A DNA stretch of 64,000 nucleotides from Streptomyces griseoluteus (GTDB taxonomy: Bacteria > Actinomycetota > Actinomycetes > Streptomycetales > Streptomycetaceae): NCBI GenBank assembly GCA_000717735.1, contig JOBE01000019.1:1-64000 (forward strand), written 5' to 3'. Both the position numbers and the translations under genes were made by a program. Position 1 is the stretch's first letter, and each line of letters begins with the position of its first letter. This document shows positions 1 through 8,752 of the stretch, in pieces. The notes under the pieces were generated by a model that worked only from the letters and a program-made list of their open reading frames with translations, ran no database searches and was not told the origin of the DNA.

Positions 1-54
1 CCGAGATCTACACCTCTCTATTCGTCGGCAGCGTCAGATGTGTATAAGAGACAG
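1..54. other. Illumina Nextera adapter (not genomic DNA)
   Basis: Positions 1-13 match the end of the Illumina P5 flow-cell oligo, 14-21 (ctctctat) match a standard Nextera i5 index (S502), and 22-54 match the Nextera read-1 transposon end, finishing in tataagagacag. Genomic sequence starts at 55. The adapter adds a spurious N-terminus (MCIRDR or MYKRQ, depending on frame) to any reading frame that runs through it. It marks this as a contig end in an untrimmed assembly. Confidence 0.97.
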
Positions 55-55
55 G

Positions 56-2059
56 CCCGAGACCGAGGCCCCCTTCACCGTCAAGGAACTCGCCTCCCAG
101 ATCCTCGCCGCCGAGGCACTCACCCCCCAGCTGCCTCCCACCGAGGCCCTCGGCCCCGAGCCCGCCACCCCTCCCGGCACCGCCACCTCTCCCGCCGGCA
201 CCTCACCCGGCACGGCCACACCGGGCACCACCGCATCCCTCCCCCCGGCATCCCTCTCCGCCGCTCCCAACGCCGACCCCACCGTCCCGCGCCAGCACAC
301 CGGTCCGCACGACCCGAGGCCGCACCGCCCGGCCACCGTCGCCGACCTCCTGGACGACCCGGACCCGCAACGAGCCGCCGACGCTGCCGCCATCGAGAAC
401 CTGCTCCGCTGCTGGGTCCGGGAGAAGAACCTGCCCGCCCCTGGATCCACCACCCTGCGGATCCCCCTCGCCGCCAGCGGCACCGCCCTCCTCGTCCCCG
501 TCGCCTACTGGTCGCCCACCGGATGGCACCGCTTCGGCGCCCCCACCCTCGAAGGGCTCCCGGTCACCGCGCCGACCGTCGACGCCGTGACCGTCGCCGC
601 CCTGCTCAGCCGGGAGACCGGCCGGCCCGAGGGCACCGACCTCGTCGGCAGGGTCGCCGACTCCGCCCGCCGCACCGCCGACTTCCTCACCGAGCGACGC
701 CACCGGCCCCAGCCCCACCCGGACGCCGACCTCTTCCTGGCCGCCGAACAGTCCCTGCTGCTCGGCCACCCCCTCCACCCCACCCCCAAGAGCCGCGAAG
801 GCCTCTCCGAGGCCGAGGCCCGTCTCTACTCACCGGAACTGCACGGCTCCTTCCCGCTCCACTGGCTCGCCGTCGACTCCTCCCTCCTGGCCTCCGACTC
901 CGCCTGGACCGAACAGGGCCGTCCCGTCACCGCGGAGCAACTCGCCGTCGGCCTCGCCGAGGGCCTCACCCTCCCGGCCGGAACCGCACCCCTGCCCGTA
1001 CACCCCTGGCAGGCCCGTGAACTGCTGCACCGCTCCGACATCCGCGCCCTCCTGAACGCGGGACTCCTCCACGACCTCGGTCTCCACGGGAGCCCCTGGC
1101 ACCCCACCTCCTCCGTCCGCACCGTGCACCGCCCGGGCGCGCGGGCCATGCTCAAGCTCTCCCTCGGCCTGCGCATCACCAACTCCCGCCGGGAGAACCT
1201 CCGCAAGGAACTCCACCGCGGCGTCGAGGTCCACCGGCTGCTCCGCACCGGCCTCGTCGACGAGTGGCAGGCCGCCCACCCGGGCTTCGACATCGTCCGC
1301 GACCCCGCGTGGCTCGCCGTCGACGCCCCGGACGGCGTCCCCGTCCCCGGACTCGACGTCATGATCCGCCACAACCCCTTCGGGCCCGGCGACGACGCCG
1401 TCTGCATCGCCTCCCTCACCGCCCCTCGCCCGTGGCCCGGGGCCACCGTCATGCGCTCCCGCCTCGCCGACGTCATCGGCCGGCTCGCCGCCCGCACCGG
1501 CCGCCCCCTCACGGCCGTCTCCGCGGAGTGGTTCCTGCGCTACCTCGACCAGGTCGTCCGCCCCGTCCTCTGGCTCGACGGACACGCCGGCATCGCCCTG
1601 GAGGCCCACCAGCAGAACACCCTGGTGCTCCTCGACCCCGACGGCTGGCCCGTCGGCGGCCGCTACCGCGACAACCAGGGCTACTACTTCCGGGAATCCC
1701 GCCGGAGCGAGCTGGAGAGCCGCCTCCCCGGCATCGGCGCCGAGAGCGACACCTTCGTCTCCGACCCGGTCACCGACGAGCGCTTCGCCTACTACCTCGG
1801 TATCAACAACGTCCTCGGCCTGATCGGCGCCTTCGGCGCCCAGCACCTCGCCGACGAACGCGTCCTGCTCGCCGCCTTCCGCAGCTTCCTCACCTCCGCC
1901 ACCAGCCTGGGTTCACCGCTGCCGCACCGGCTCCTGGAGGCCGCGACCCTGCGCAGCAAGGCCAACCTCCTCACCCGCCTGCACGGCATGGACGAACTCG
2001 TCGGACCCGTCGACACCCAGTCCGTCTACGTCACCGTCACCAACCCCCTCCGCACCTGA
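56..2059 (+). CDS. IucA/IucC-family siderophore synthetase, 5' end missing
   Basis: This is an NRPS-independent siderophore synthetase, a family that uses ATP to adenylate a carboxylate (usually citrate or a derivative) and condense it with an amine or hydroxylamine. Family motifs are visible: HPWQ at about 1003-1014, a KLSLGLRITNSRREN stretch near 1152-1196, and HQQNTLVLLDPDG near 1609-1647 followed by an RDNQGYY loop. A FhuF-like C-terminal part follows. About 667 residues remain. The true start lies beyond the contig end, because the apparent start codon is in the adapter. The stop at 2059 lies 56 bases before an acetyltransferase gene, so this is the first visible gene of a siderophore operon. 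The exact substrate cannot be read from the sequence. Confidence 0.93.
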   Translation, partial: PETEAPFTVKELASQILAAEALTPQLPPTEALGPEPATPPGTATSPAGTSPGTATPGTTASLPPASLSAAPNADPTVPRQHTGPHDPRPHRPATVADLLDDPDPQRAADAAAIENLLRCWVREKNLPAPGSTTLRIPLAASGTALLVPVAYWSPTGWHRFGAPTLEGLPVTAPTVDAVTVAALLSRETGRPEGTDLVGRVADSARRTADFLTERRHRPQPHPDADLFLAAEQSLLLGHPLHPTPKSREGLSEAEARLYSPELHGSFPLHWLAVDSSLLASDSAWTEQGRPVTAEQLAVGLAEGLTLPAGTAPLPVHPWQARELLHRSDIRALLNAGLLHDLGLHGSPWHPTSSVRTVHRPGARAMLKLSLGLRITNSRRENLRKELHRGVEVHRLLRTGLVDEWQAAHPGFDIVRDPAWLAVDAPDGVPVPGLDVMIRHNPFGPGDDAVCIASLTAPRPWPGATVMRSRLADVIGRLAARTGRPLTAVSAEWFLRYLDQVVRPVLWLDGHAGIALEAHQQNTLVLLDPDGWPVGGRYRDNQGYYFRESRRSELESRLPGIGAESDTFVSDPVTDERFAYYLGINNVLGLIGAFGAQHLADERVLLAAFRSFLTSATSLGSPLPHRLLEAATLRSKANLLTRLHGMDELVGPVDTQSVYVTVTNPLRT

Positions 2060-2114
2060 GCCCGTCCTCCGCGCCCCCGTGTCCCGACCGCACCGCCGAG
2101 AGGAGAGCGACACC

Positions 2115-2831
2115 GTGTCACCCACCCGCCCACCGGCCGACCCGCCCGGCGACGACACCCTCGACCTGAGGCTCGACGAGCTCGTCGCCCTCCTCGAAGG
2201 CGGTCACCCCGAGGGCGGTCACCTCAAGGGCGATCGGCCCGCCGCCGAACTCCTCGACGGCGACCTGCTGGACTCCGTCGCCTCCTGGGACCCGGCCGTC
2301 ACGCCCGTCGGCACCTTCCGCCTCGTCCCCGTACGACTCGAACGGGACGTGTCCCTCCTCGCCGGATGGATGAACGACCCCGCCGTCGCCGCCTTCTGGG
2401 AACTCTCCGGACCCGAAGCCGTGACCGCCGAGCACCTCCGCGCCCAACTCGAGGGCGACGGACGCAGCGTCCCCTGCCTCGGCCTGCTCGACGCGACGCC
2501 CATGAGCTACTTCGAGATCTACCGTGCCGACCTCGACCCGCTCGCCCGGCACTACCCGGCCCGCCCCCACGACACCGGTATCCATCTGCTGATCGGAGGA
2601 GTCACCGACCGGGGCCGCGGTGTCGGCACCGCACTTCTGCGCGCCGTCGCCGATCTCGTCCTCGACCACCGGCCCCGATGCACCCGGGTCGTCGCCGAAC
2701 CCGACATCCGTAACACCCCCTCCGTCTCTGCCTTCCTCAACGGCGGCTTCCGCTACGCGGCGGAAGTCGACCTTCCCGACAAGCGAGCGGCGCTCATGAT
2801 CCGTGACCGCGCCCTTCGTCACGTTCTGTGA
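2115..2831 (+). CDS. IucB/AlcB-like siderophore N-acyltransferase
   Basis: A 238-residue GNAT acyltransferase of the IucB/RhbD/AlcB type, which transfers acetyl or another acyl group to an N-hydroxylated amine before condensation with citrate. Family marks are WMNDPAVAAFW (near residue 90), a YFEIYRADLDPLARHY stretch, DTGIHLLIGG, and the acetyl-CoA loop RGRGVGTALLRA. The GTG start at 2115 is chosen because AGGAG lies nine bases upstream; an in-frame GTG at 2079 has no such site. The first 60 residues are acidic and less conserved. Its place between two synthetase genes mirrors iucA-iucB-iucC. The 3' end overlaps the region upstream of the next gene closely enough for one transcript. Confidence 0.9.
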   Translation: MSPTRPPADPPGDDTLDLRLDELVALLEGGHPEGGHLKGDRPAAELLDGDLLDSVASWDPAVTPVGTFRLVPVRLERDVSLLAGWMNDPAVAAFWELSGPEAVTAEHLRAQLEGDGRSVPCLGLLDATPMSYFEIYRADLDPLARHYPARPHDTGIHLLIGGVTDRGRGVGTALLRAVADLVLDHRPRCTRVVAEPDIRNTPSVSAFLNGGFRYAAEVDLPDKRAALMIRDRALRHVL

Positions 2832-2892
2832 ACAACCCTCTGCCTTCTATACACCGCTCGTCCCACAGCGGTTCCCACCCCGAGGAGTCCTC

Positions 2893-4731
2893 GTGTCGAT
2901 GTCCCCTGCACCCCACGACTCCGCTCAGCCCACACCGCCCGCCCCGTCCTCCGGCGCCGAACCGGCCCCCGAGCTGCTCGCGCCCCCCGAGCTGAACGCC
3001 GCCGCCTGGAACCGTGCCTCGTCCCGCCTCCTCGCCAAGGCGCTCGCCGAGTTCGCCTACGAGGAGATCGTCGAACCCGCTCCCGCGGCCGACGGCGAAC
3101 CCGGAGACCACGTCCTGCGCCTCGACGACGGGACCCCCCTCGCCTTCCGTGCCCGCCGCGGCGCCTACGGCAGCTGGTACGTCGCCGCCGGCTCGATCAC
3201 CCACGAGGGCCGGCCCATGACCGACCCCCTCGAGTTCCTGGTCCGGGCCCGTCGCCTGCTCGGGCTCGACGGCGCCACCCTCGGCCATCTCATCCGCGAA
3301 CTCTCCGCGACCCTCGCCGCCGACGCCCGCCTCGACGACACGGCCCTCTCCGCCGCCCTGCTCGCCGACCTCTCGTACGCGGAACTCGAAGGCCACCAGA
3401 CCGGCCACCCCTGGCTCGTCCTCAACAAGGGACGCATCGGTTTCTCCGCCACCGACGCCGCCCGCTGGGCCCCCGAAGCACGGCGCGCGACCAGGCTGCC
3501 GTGGATCGCCGTCAGCAACCGCCTCGCCGCCTACCGCGGCGTGCCGGGCCTCGACACCCCCGACCGCCTCTACGCCCGGGAGCTCGACCCCGAGGTCCGC
3601 GCCGCCTTCCGCGCCGAACTGACCGCACGCGGCCACGAACCGGACGGCTACCTCCTGCTGCCCGTCCACCCCTGGCAGTGGGACGAGATCCTGCTCCCCC
3701 TCTACGCCCCGTACATCGCCGCCGGGACGGTCGTCCCCCTCGGCGCCGACGGCGACCTCCGGCTCCCGCAGCAGTCGGTCCGCACCTTCCTCAACACCAG
3801 CCACCCCGACCGGCACACCGTCAAACTCCCGCTGTCGGTGCTCAACACCCTCGTCTGGCGCGGCCTGCCCACCGAGCGGACCCTCGCCGCCCCCGCCGTC
3901 ACCGCCTGGGTCCACGGCCTGCGTGACGCCGACCCGTTCCTGCTGGACGAGTGCGGGGTGGTCCTCCTCGGCGAGGTCGCCTCCGTCACGGTCGAGCACC
4001 CCCTGTACGACCGGCTGCCCGAAGTCCCGTACCAGTACAAGGAACTCCTCGGCGCGATCTGGCGCGAACCGCTGCGGCTGCCCCCGGGCGAGCGGGCCCG
4101 CACCCTGGCCTCCCTGCTGCACACGGACCCCGCCGGCCGGGCGTTCGTCGCCGAACTCGTCGAGCGCTCCGGACTCGCTCCCGCCGTCTGGCTCCAGCAC
4201 CTCTTCGCCGCCCTGCTGCCCCCGCTGCTGCACTTCCTCTACCGGTACGGCACGGTCTTCTCCCCGCACGGCGAGAACGCCATCGTCGTCTACGACGACC
4301 GGGACGTCCCCGTACGCCTGGCGATCAAGGACTTCGTCGACGACGTGAACATCAGCGCCCGGCCGCTCCCCGAACACGACACCCTGCCGGACGACGTCCG
4401 TGCCGTACTCCTGACCGAGGAACCCGACTTCCTCGTCCAGTTCATCCATTCGGGGCTCTTCGTCGGCGTCTTCCGCTACCTGGCACCGCTCTGCGAGGAA
4501 CAACTCGGAGTACCCGAGACGACCTTCTGGTCCCTCGTCCGGGCGGAGATCCTCCGCCATCAGGGGCGCTTCCCCGAGCTGAAGGAACGGTTCGAGCTGT
4601 TCGACCTCCTCACCCCCCGGATCGAGCGACTCTGCCTCAACCGCAACCGTCTGCACCTGGACGGATACCGCGACCGCCCGGAACGGCCCCACGCGGCCGT
4701 CCACGGCACCGTCCCCAACCCGCTCGCGTGA
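2893..4731 (+). CDS. IucA/IucC-family siderophore synthetase (second copy)
   Basis: A full-length (about 612 residues) NIS synthetase. It has the HPWQWDEILLP motif near 3664-3696, then QQSVRTFLNTSHPDRHTVKL, which is the nucleotide-binding segment. A C-terminal SPHGENAIVVYDD and KDFVDDVNIS block resembles DesD and IucC. The start is GTG 2893 or ATG 2899, both behind GAGGAG at 2882-2887; a longer frame back to 2803 has no ribosome site and overlaps the acetyltransferase gene. Two different synthetases with an acetyltransferase between them fit a citrate-hydroxamate siderophore made in two successive condensations, as in aerobactin or schizokinen. The monooxygenase and amine-forming genes would lie to the left, off the contig. 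Confidence 0.93.
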   Translation: MSMSPAPHDSAQPTPPAPSSGAEPAPELLAPPELNAAAWNRASSRLLAKALAEFAYEEIVEPAPAADGEPGDHVLRLDDGTPLAFRARRGAYGSWYVAAGSITHEGRPMTDPLEFLVRARRLLGLDGATLGHLIRELSATLAADARLDDTALSAALLADLSYAELEGHQTGHPWLVLNKGRIGFSATDAARWAPEARRATRLPWIAVSNRLAAYRGVPGLDTPDRLYARELDPEVRAAFRAELTARGHEPDGYLLLPVHPWQWDEILLPLYAPYIAAGTVVPLGADGDLRLPQQSVRTFLNTSHPDRHTVKLPLSVLNTLVWRGLPTERTLAAPAVTAWVHGLRDADPFLLDECGVVLLGEVASVTVEHPLYDRLPEVPYQYKELLGAIWREPLRLPPGERARTLASLLHTDPAGRAFVAELVERSGLAPAVWLQHLFAALLPPLLHFLYRYGTVFSPHGENAIVVYDDRDVPVRLAIKDFVDDVNISARPLPEHDTLPDDVRAVLLTEEPDFLVQFIHSGLFVGVFRYLAPLCEEQLGVPETTFWSLVRAEILRHQGRFPELKERFELFDLLTPRIERLCLNRNRLHLDGYRDRPERPHAAVHGTVPNPLA

Positions 4732-4781
4732 CGCCCGCGCGTGACCTGGCTGTCAGTGGCGCCCCGTAGGCTGGAAGGGCT

Positions 4782-6755
4782 ATGACGAAGCCATCCCTCC
4801 CCGACCTCCTCCACGCCGCCGTCTCCGCCGTCGGCGGCACGGAGCGGCCCGGCCAGGTCACCATGGCCGAGGCCGTGGCCGAGGCCATCGACGACAATTC
4901 CCACCTCCTGGTCCAGGCCGGCACCGGCACCGGAAAGTCGCTGGGCTACCTGGTCCCGGCACTGGCCCAGGGCGAGCGGGTGGTGGTGGCCACGGCCACC
5001 CTGGCGCTGCAGCGCCAGCTCGTCGAGCGCGACCTTCCGCGGACCGTCGACGCGCTGCACCCGCAGCTGCGCCGCCGCCCGCAGTTCGCCATGCTCAAGG
5101 GCCGGTCGAACTACCTGTGTCTGCACCGGCTCCACGAAGGGGTCCCGCAGGACGAGGAGGACGGCCTCTTCGATCCCTTCGAGGCGGCCGCGCCCACCAG
5201 CAAGCTGGGCCAGGACCTGCTGCGGCTCAGGGACTGGTCGGACGAGACGGAGACCGGGGACCGGGACGACCTGACGCCGGGCGTCTCAGACAAGGCATGG
5301 GCGCAGGTCTCGGTGTCGTCCCGGGAGTGCCTCGGCGCGAGCAAATGCGCCTACGGGGCGGAGTGCTTCGCCGAAGCGGCGCGTGAGCGTGCCAAGCTCG
5401 CCGACGTCGTCGTGACCAACCACGCCCTCCTCGCCATCGACGCCATCGAGGGCGCCCCCGTACTTCCCCAGCACGAGGTGCTGATCGTCGACGAGGCCCA
5501 CGAGCTGGTCTCCCGGGTCACCGGCGTCGCCACCGGCGAGCTCACGCCCGGCCAGGTCAACCGAGCCGTGCGCCGGTCCTCCAAGCTCGTCGACGAGAAG
5601 GTCGCCGACCAGCTGCAGACCGCCGCCGAGGGCTTCGAGCGGGTCATGGAGCTGGCCCTGCCCGGCCGCCTGGAGGAGATCCCGGAGGACCTGGGGTACG
5701 CCTTGATGGCGCTGCGCGACGCCGCCCGGGCGGTGATCACGGCCCTGGGTTCGACCCGGGACCGGTCCGTGCAGGACGAGGACGCCGTGCGCAAGCAGGC
5801 CATGGCCTCCGTGGAGACCGTCCACGGTGTCGCGGAGCGGATCACGCAGGGCTCGGAGTACGACGTCGTCTGGTACGAGCGTCACGATCGTTTCGGGGCG
5901 TCGGTGCGGGTCGCTCCGCTCACCGTCTCTGGGCTGCTGCGGGAGAAGCTGTTCACGGAGCGCTCGGTGGTCCTCGCCTCGGCCACGCTCAAGCTGGGCG
6001 GCGACTTCAACGGCGTGGGCGCTTCGCTCGGTCTCGCCCCCGAGGGCACCACGGGCGACGACCTGCCGGTCTGGAAGGGCATCGACGTCGGCTCGCCGTT
6101 CGACTATCCCAAGCAGGGCATCCTCTATGTCGCCAAGCACCTCTCGCCTCCCCGGCGGGACGGGGACCGCGGCGACATGCTCGACGAGCTGACCGAGCTG
6201 ATGCAGTCGGCCGGCGGGCGGACCCTCGGTCTGTTCTCGTCCATGCGCGCGGCGCAGCTGGCTGCGGAGGAGCTGCGGACCCGCGTTCCTGAGCTGCCGA
6301 TCCTGCTCCAGGGTGAGGACACCCTCGGCGAGTTGATCAAGAACTTCGCAGCCGATCCGAAGACCTGTCTGTTCGGGACGCTCTCGCTCTGGCAGGGCGT
6401 GGACGTCCCGGGGGCCAGTTGTCAGCTGGTCGTCATGGACAAGATCCCCTTCCCGCGCCCGGACGACCCGCTGATGAGCGCCCGGCAGAAGGCCGTCGAG
6501 GAGGCCGGAGGCAACGGCTTCATGGCGGTCGCGGCGACGCACGCGGCCCTGCTGATGGCCCAGGGCGCCGGTCGGCTGGTGCGTGCCACGGGCGACCGTG
6601 GCGTCGTGGCGGTCCTCGACCCCCGGCTGGCCACGGCGCGGTACGGCAGCTATCTGAAGGCCTCGCTGCCCGATTTCTGGTACACGACCGACCGCAACCA
6701 GGTGCGGAAGTCGCTCGCCGCCATCGACGCCGCGTCGAAGGTGGCAGGCGTCTGA
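4782..6755 (+). CDS. DinG/XPD-type ATP-dependent DNA helicase
   Basis: A 657-residue superfamily 2 helicase of the DinG/XPD group. Walker A is AGTGTGKSLGY (residues about 46-56) and the DEAH box is VDEAHEL (about 237). Between them sit cysteines that look like the iron-sulphur ligands of the group (one at about 113, then CLGASKCAYGAEC near 183-195), followed by VVVTNHALL. C-terminal helicase motifs include QGVDVPG and QGAGRLVR. The ATG at 4782 follows GGAAGG. It starts 50 bases after the siderophore operon on the same strand but is functionally separate. It converges with lexA, sharing a hairpin at 6782-6816. Family roles are unwinding of D-loops, R-loops or forked DNA during repair. Confidence 0.92.
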   Translation: MTKPSLPDLLHAAVSAVGGTERPGQVTMAEAVAEAIDDNSHLLVQAGTGTGKSLGYLVPALAQGERVVVATATLALQRQLVERDLPRTVDALHPQLRRRPQFAMLKGRSNYLCLHRLHEGVPQDEEDGLFDPFEAAAPTSKLGQDLLRLRDWSDETETGDRDDLTPGVSDKAWAQVSVSSRECLGASKCAYGAECFAEAARERAKLADVVVTNHALLAIDAIEGAPVLPQHEVLIVDEAHELVSRVTGVATGELTPGQVNRAVRRSSKLVDEKVADQLQTAAEGFERVMELALPGRLEEIPEDLGYALMALRDAARAVITALGSTRDRSVQDEDAVRKQAMASVETVHGVAERITQGSEYDVVWYERHDRFGASVRVAPLTVSGLLREKLFTERSVVLASATLKLGGDFNGVGASLGLAPEGTTGDDLPVWKGIDVGSPFDYPKQGILYVAKHLSPPRRDGDRGDMLDELTELMQSAGGRTLGLFSSMRAAQLAAEELRTRVPELPILLQGEDTLGELIKNFAADPKTCLFGTLSLWQGVDVPGASCQLVVMDKIPFPRPDDPLMSARQKAVEEAGGNGFMAVAATHAALLMAQGAGRLVRATGDRGVVAVLDPRLATARYGSYLKASLPDFWYTTDRNQVRKSLAAIDAASKVAGV

Positions 6756-6781
6756 GGCGGGGCCTCGCGCGGGACATGGCA

Positions 6782-6816
6782 GGGCCCCGGAACCGGCGCA
6801 GAGGGTTCCGGGGCCC
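6782..6816. terminator. Bidirectional hairpin terminator between the helicase gene and lexA
   Basis: A perfect 13-bp stem (gggccccggaacc pairing with ggttccggggccc) with a 9-base loop lies between two convergent genes. There is no long T tract, as is common in Streptomyces. Confidence 0.8.
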
Positions 6817-6837
6817 GGTCAGAGCCGGCGGGGTGTG

Positions 6838-7626
6838 TCACACCCGCCGCAGTACCGCCACGACCTTGCCGAGAATCGTGGCCTCGTCGCCGGGGATCGG
6901 TTGGTACGCCGCGTTGTGCGGGAGCAGCCAGACGTGACCGTCCTCGCGCTTGAAGCGCTTGACCGTGGCTTCGCCGTCCAGCATGGCGGCGACGATGTCG
7001 CCGTTCTCCGCGACGGGCTGCCGGCGGACGGTGACCCAGTCGCCGTCACAGATCGCCGCCTCGATCATCGAGTCGCCGACGACCTTGAGGACGAACAGCT
7101 CTCCGTCGCCGACCAGCTGGCGGGGGAGGGGGAAGACGTCCTCGACGGACTCCTCGGCCAGGATCGGGCCACCGGCCGCGATCCGGCCGACCAGGGGCAC
7201 GTAGGACGCGGCCGGCTTGCCGGTGGTGTCCGTCGGCTGGGTGCTCGGCTGGTCGGAGCCCCGCACCTCGTACGCCCGGGGGCGGTGAGGGTCGCGGCGG
7301 AGGAAACCCTTACGCTCCAGCGCCATGAGCTGGTGCGCCACCGAAGAGGTGCTGGAGAGGCCGACCGCCTGCCCGATCTCACGCATCGACGGCGGGTAGC
7401 CGCGACGCTGGACCGAGTCGCGGATGACTTCGATGACCCTGCGCTGCCGGTCGGTGAGGCCGGAGCTGTCGGCTCGGATGCCTGGAGGTCGCCCGGGGAG
7501 GGCCCGGGCGGGTCGCCCGGGGTCCTCGCCGTTCATGCCTGTGTCATTCATGGCGTGCACCGGCTCGAGTCGGCCCTGGGAGCGGTCCTGGGCGGTGATG
7601 GTGGCACTGTCTGCGGTGGTGGTCAC
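6838..7626 (-). CDS. lexA: LexA repressor (SOS response)
   Basis: A 262-residue LexA protein. The N-terminal winged helix ([19 protein letters not shown], then [18 protein letters not shown], residues 58-97) binds SOS operators. The C-terminal S24 peptidase domain carries the self-cleavage site Ala151-Gly152, nucleophile Ser186 (VVGDSM) and general base Lys223 (ATVKRF), all intact. RecA-DNA filaments trigger cleavage and derepress repair genes. GTG at 7626 is chosen because GAGAGGGG precedes it and the start matches known Streptomyces LexA ([11 protein letters not shown]); the frame stays open further upstream. The N-terminal extension before the helix is longer than in E. coli. A LexA box at 7693-7706 indicates autoregulation. 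Confidence 0.97.
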   Translation of the reverse strand: MTTTADSATITAQDRSQGRLEPVHAMNDTGMNGEDPGRPARALPGRPPGIRADSSGLTDRQRRVIEVIRDSVQRRGYPPSMREIGQAVGLSSTSSVAHQLMALERKGFLRRDPHRPRAYEVRGSDQPSTQPTDTTGKPAASYVPLVGRIAAGGPILAEESVEDVFPLPRQLVGDGELFVLKVVGDSMIEAAICDGDWVTVRRQPVAENGDIVAAMLDGEATVKRFKREDGHVWLLPHNAAYQPIPGDEATILGKVVAVLRRV

Positions 7627-7692
7627 GTCGTCGGCCCCTCTCGAATGGTCTCCCTGGCTGGCACAACGGTAGTGGCTTTCGAAAGGTTGCGC

Positions 7693-7706
7693 CAAACACA
7701 CGTTCG
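7693..7706 (-). promoter_or_regulatory. LexA (SOS) box upstream of lexA
   Basis: Read on the minus strand this is CGAACGTGTGTTTG, against the actinobacterial and Gram-positive consensus CGAAC-N4-GTTCG, with one mismatch. It lies 67 bases upstream of the lexA GTG, where an autoregulatory operator is expected. Confidence 0.75.
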
Positions 7707-7915
7707 AGTGAAAATTCGCAGATTGCCTTACGTCTGTTCGCATACGGGTGTATGAGCACTCTCACGCAGCCGCCCCGAATCGGCCGTTACGGTAACCTTC
7801 CCCGCTGGGTCGCGAGCGTCCGTGCGCCCTCTCAGTGTCGCATCCTGAGGGCCGCCGGGGCGGAATTCAGGGCCCGGGTGTGCCGCGACACGCGGAGCGC
7901 CCGGAAACGCCCCCA

Positions 7916-7963
7916 ACCCAAGATCTAGTGGTTGGATGTCACCGGCCACCCAGGGGTAGTGGT
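7916..7963. promoter_or_regulatory. Candidate pair of NrdR boxes upstream of nrdR-nrdJ
   Basis: Two related imperfect palindromes, acccaagatctagtggt (7916-7932) and acccaggggtagtggt (7948-7963), begin 32 bases apart, close to three helical turns. NrdR binds paired boxes with this spacing upstream of ribonucleotide reductase operons. They lie just ahead of a -10-like tatgct near 7993. The assignment rests on position, spacing and self-similarity rather than on a consensus match. Confidence 0.55.
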
Positions 7964-8071
7964 CCCCGGTCCGCCGGGGGTGCCCACATCGCCTATGCTG
8001 GTGGTCGCTCCGCAAGGCCTTGACGGTCGGGCGAGGCTCACCAGTCGTGCCGTGAGGGAGGGTCGGAACCA

Positions 8072-8581
8072 ATGCACTGCCCCTTCTGCAGGCACCCCGA
8101 CAGTCGTGTCGTCGACAGTCGCACCACGGACGACGGGACGTCGATCCGGCGTCGTCGCCAGTGCCCCGACTGCTCCCGCCGTTTCACGACGGTGGAGACG
8201 TGCTCGCTGATGGTGGTGAAGCGTTCCGGTGTCACCGAGCCCTTCAGCCGTACCAAGGTCATCTCCGGCGTGCGCAAGGCGTGCCAGGGGCGACCGGTCA
8301 CCGAGGACGCCCTCGCCAAGCTCGGCCAGCGGGTCGAGGAGGCGGTGCGCGCCACCGGCAGCGCCGAGCTGACCACCCACGACGTGGGTCTGGCCATCCT
8401 CGGCCCCCTGCAGGAACTCGACCTCGTCGCGTACCTGCGCTTCGCGTCCGTGTACCGGGCGTTCGACAGCCTCGAAGACTTCGAGGCCGCCATCGTGGAA
8501 CTCCGCGTGCGGCCTCCCGCTGAGAACCGCGGGACCGGTGCGACCCCTGAGGTCCCCGTTCCCGCCACCGCCGCCGACTGA
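8072..8581 (+). CDS. nrdR: Transcriptional repressor NrdR
   Basis: A 169-residue NrdR. The N-terminal zinc ribbon uses Cys3, Cys6, Cys31 and Cys34 (MHCPFC, then QCPDCSRRF), and an ATP-cone domain (residues about 45-140) senses ATP/dATP. It represses ribonucleotide reductase operons when dATP is high. The start MHCPFC is invariant in the family and follows GAGGGAGGG. It is followed by nrdJ on the same strand after 171 bases, the usual actinobacterial nrdRJ operon, so it probably represses its own operon through the boxes at 7916-7963. The Pro/Ala-rich C-terminal tail is ordinary variation. Confidence 0.97.
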   Translation: MHCPFCRHPDSRVVDSRTTDDGTSIRRRRQCPDCSRRFTTVETCSLMVVKRSGVTEPFSRTKVISGVRKACQGRPVTEDALAKLGQRVEEAVRATGSAELTTHDVGLAILGPLQELDLVAYLRFASVYRAFDSLEDFEAAIVELRVRPPAENRGTGATPEVPVPATAAD

Positions 8582-8752
8582 CCGGCGGCCCGGGCCGACA
8601 GCGCCCGGCAGCCGGCCGCCGAGCGGCCTGGCAGACGTGCCCCGAGTGACCCCCGTGGCGCTCGTGGCAGCAGTACAGAACGACGTACAGAAGACGGTGC
8701 CCTGGGACTTTCTGGGTGCCAAAGTGTGTTTTGCCCGTATATGGGAGGCGGC

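Larger units (their letters stand above)
7627..8071. other. Divergent lexA / nrdR control region
   Basis: This 445-base gap holds the LexA box and the candidate NrdR box pair, with promoters on both sides. The lexA-proximal 100 bases are AT-richer than the surroundings. I see no coding sequence in it and no conserved B12-box, so no cobalamin riboswitch ahead of nrdR. Confidence 0.7.

Noticed and set aside
38..54. The start codon at 38 giving MCIRDR at the front of the siderophore synthetase
   Set aside because: It lies inside the sequencing adapter, so it is artificial.
7627..8071. Cobalamin riboswitch ahead of the B12-dependent reductase operon
   Set aside because: No conserved B12-box sequence was seen. 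In Streptomyces that riboswitch controls the class I nrd operon instead.
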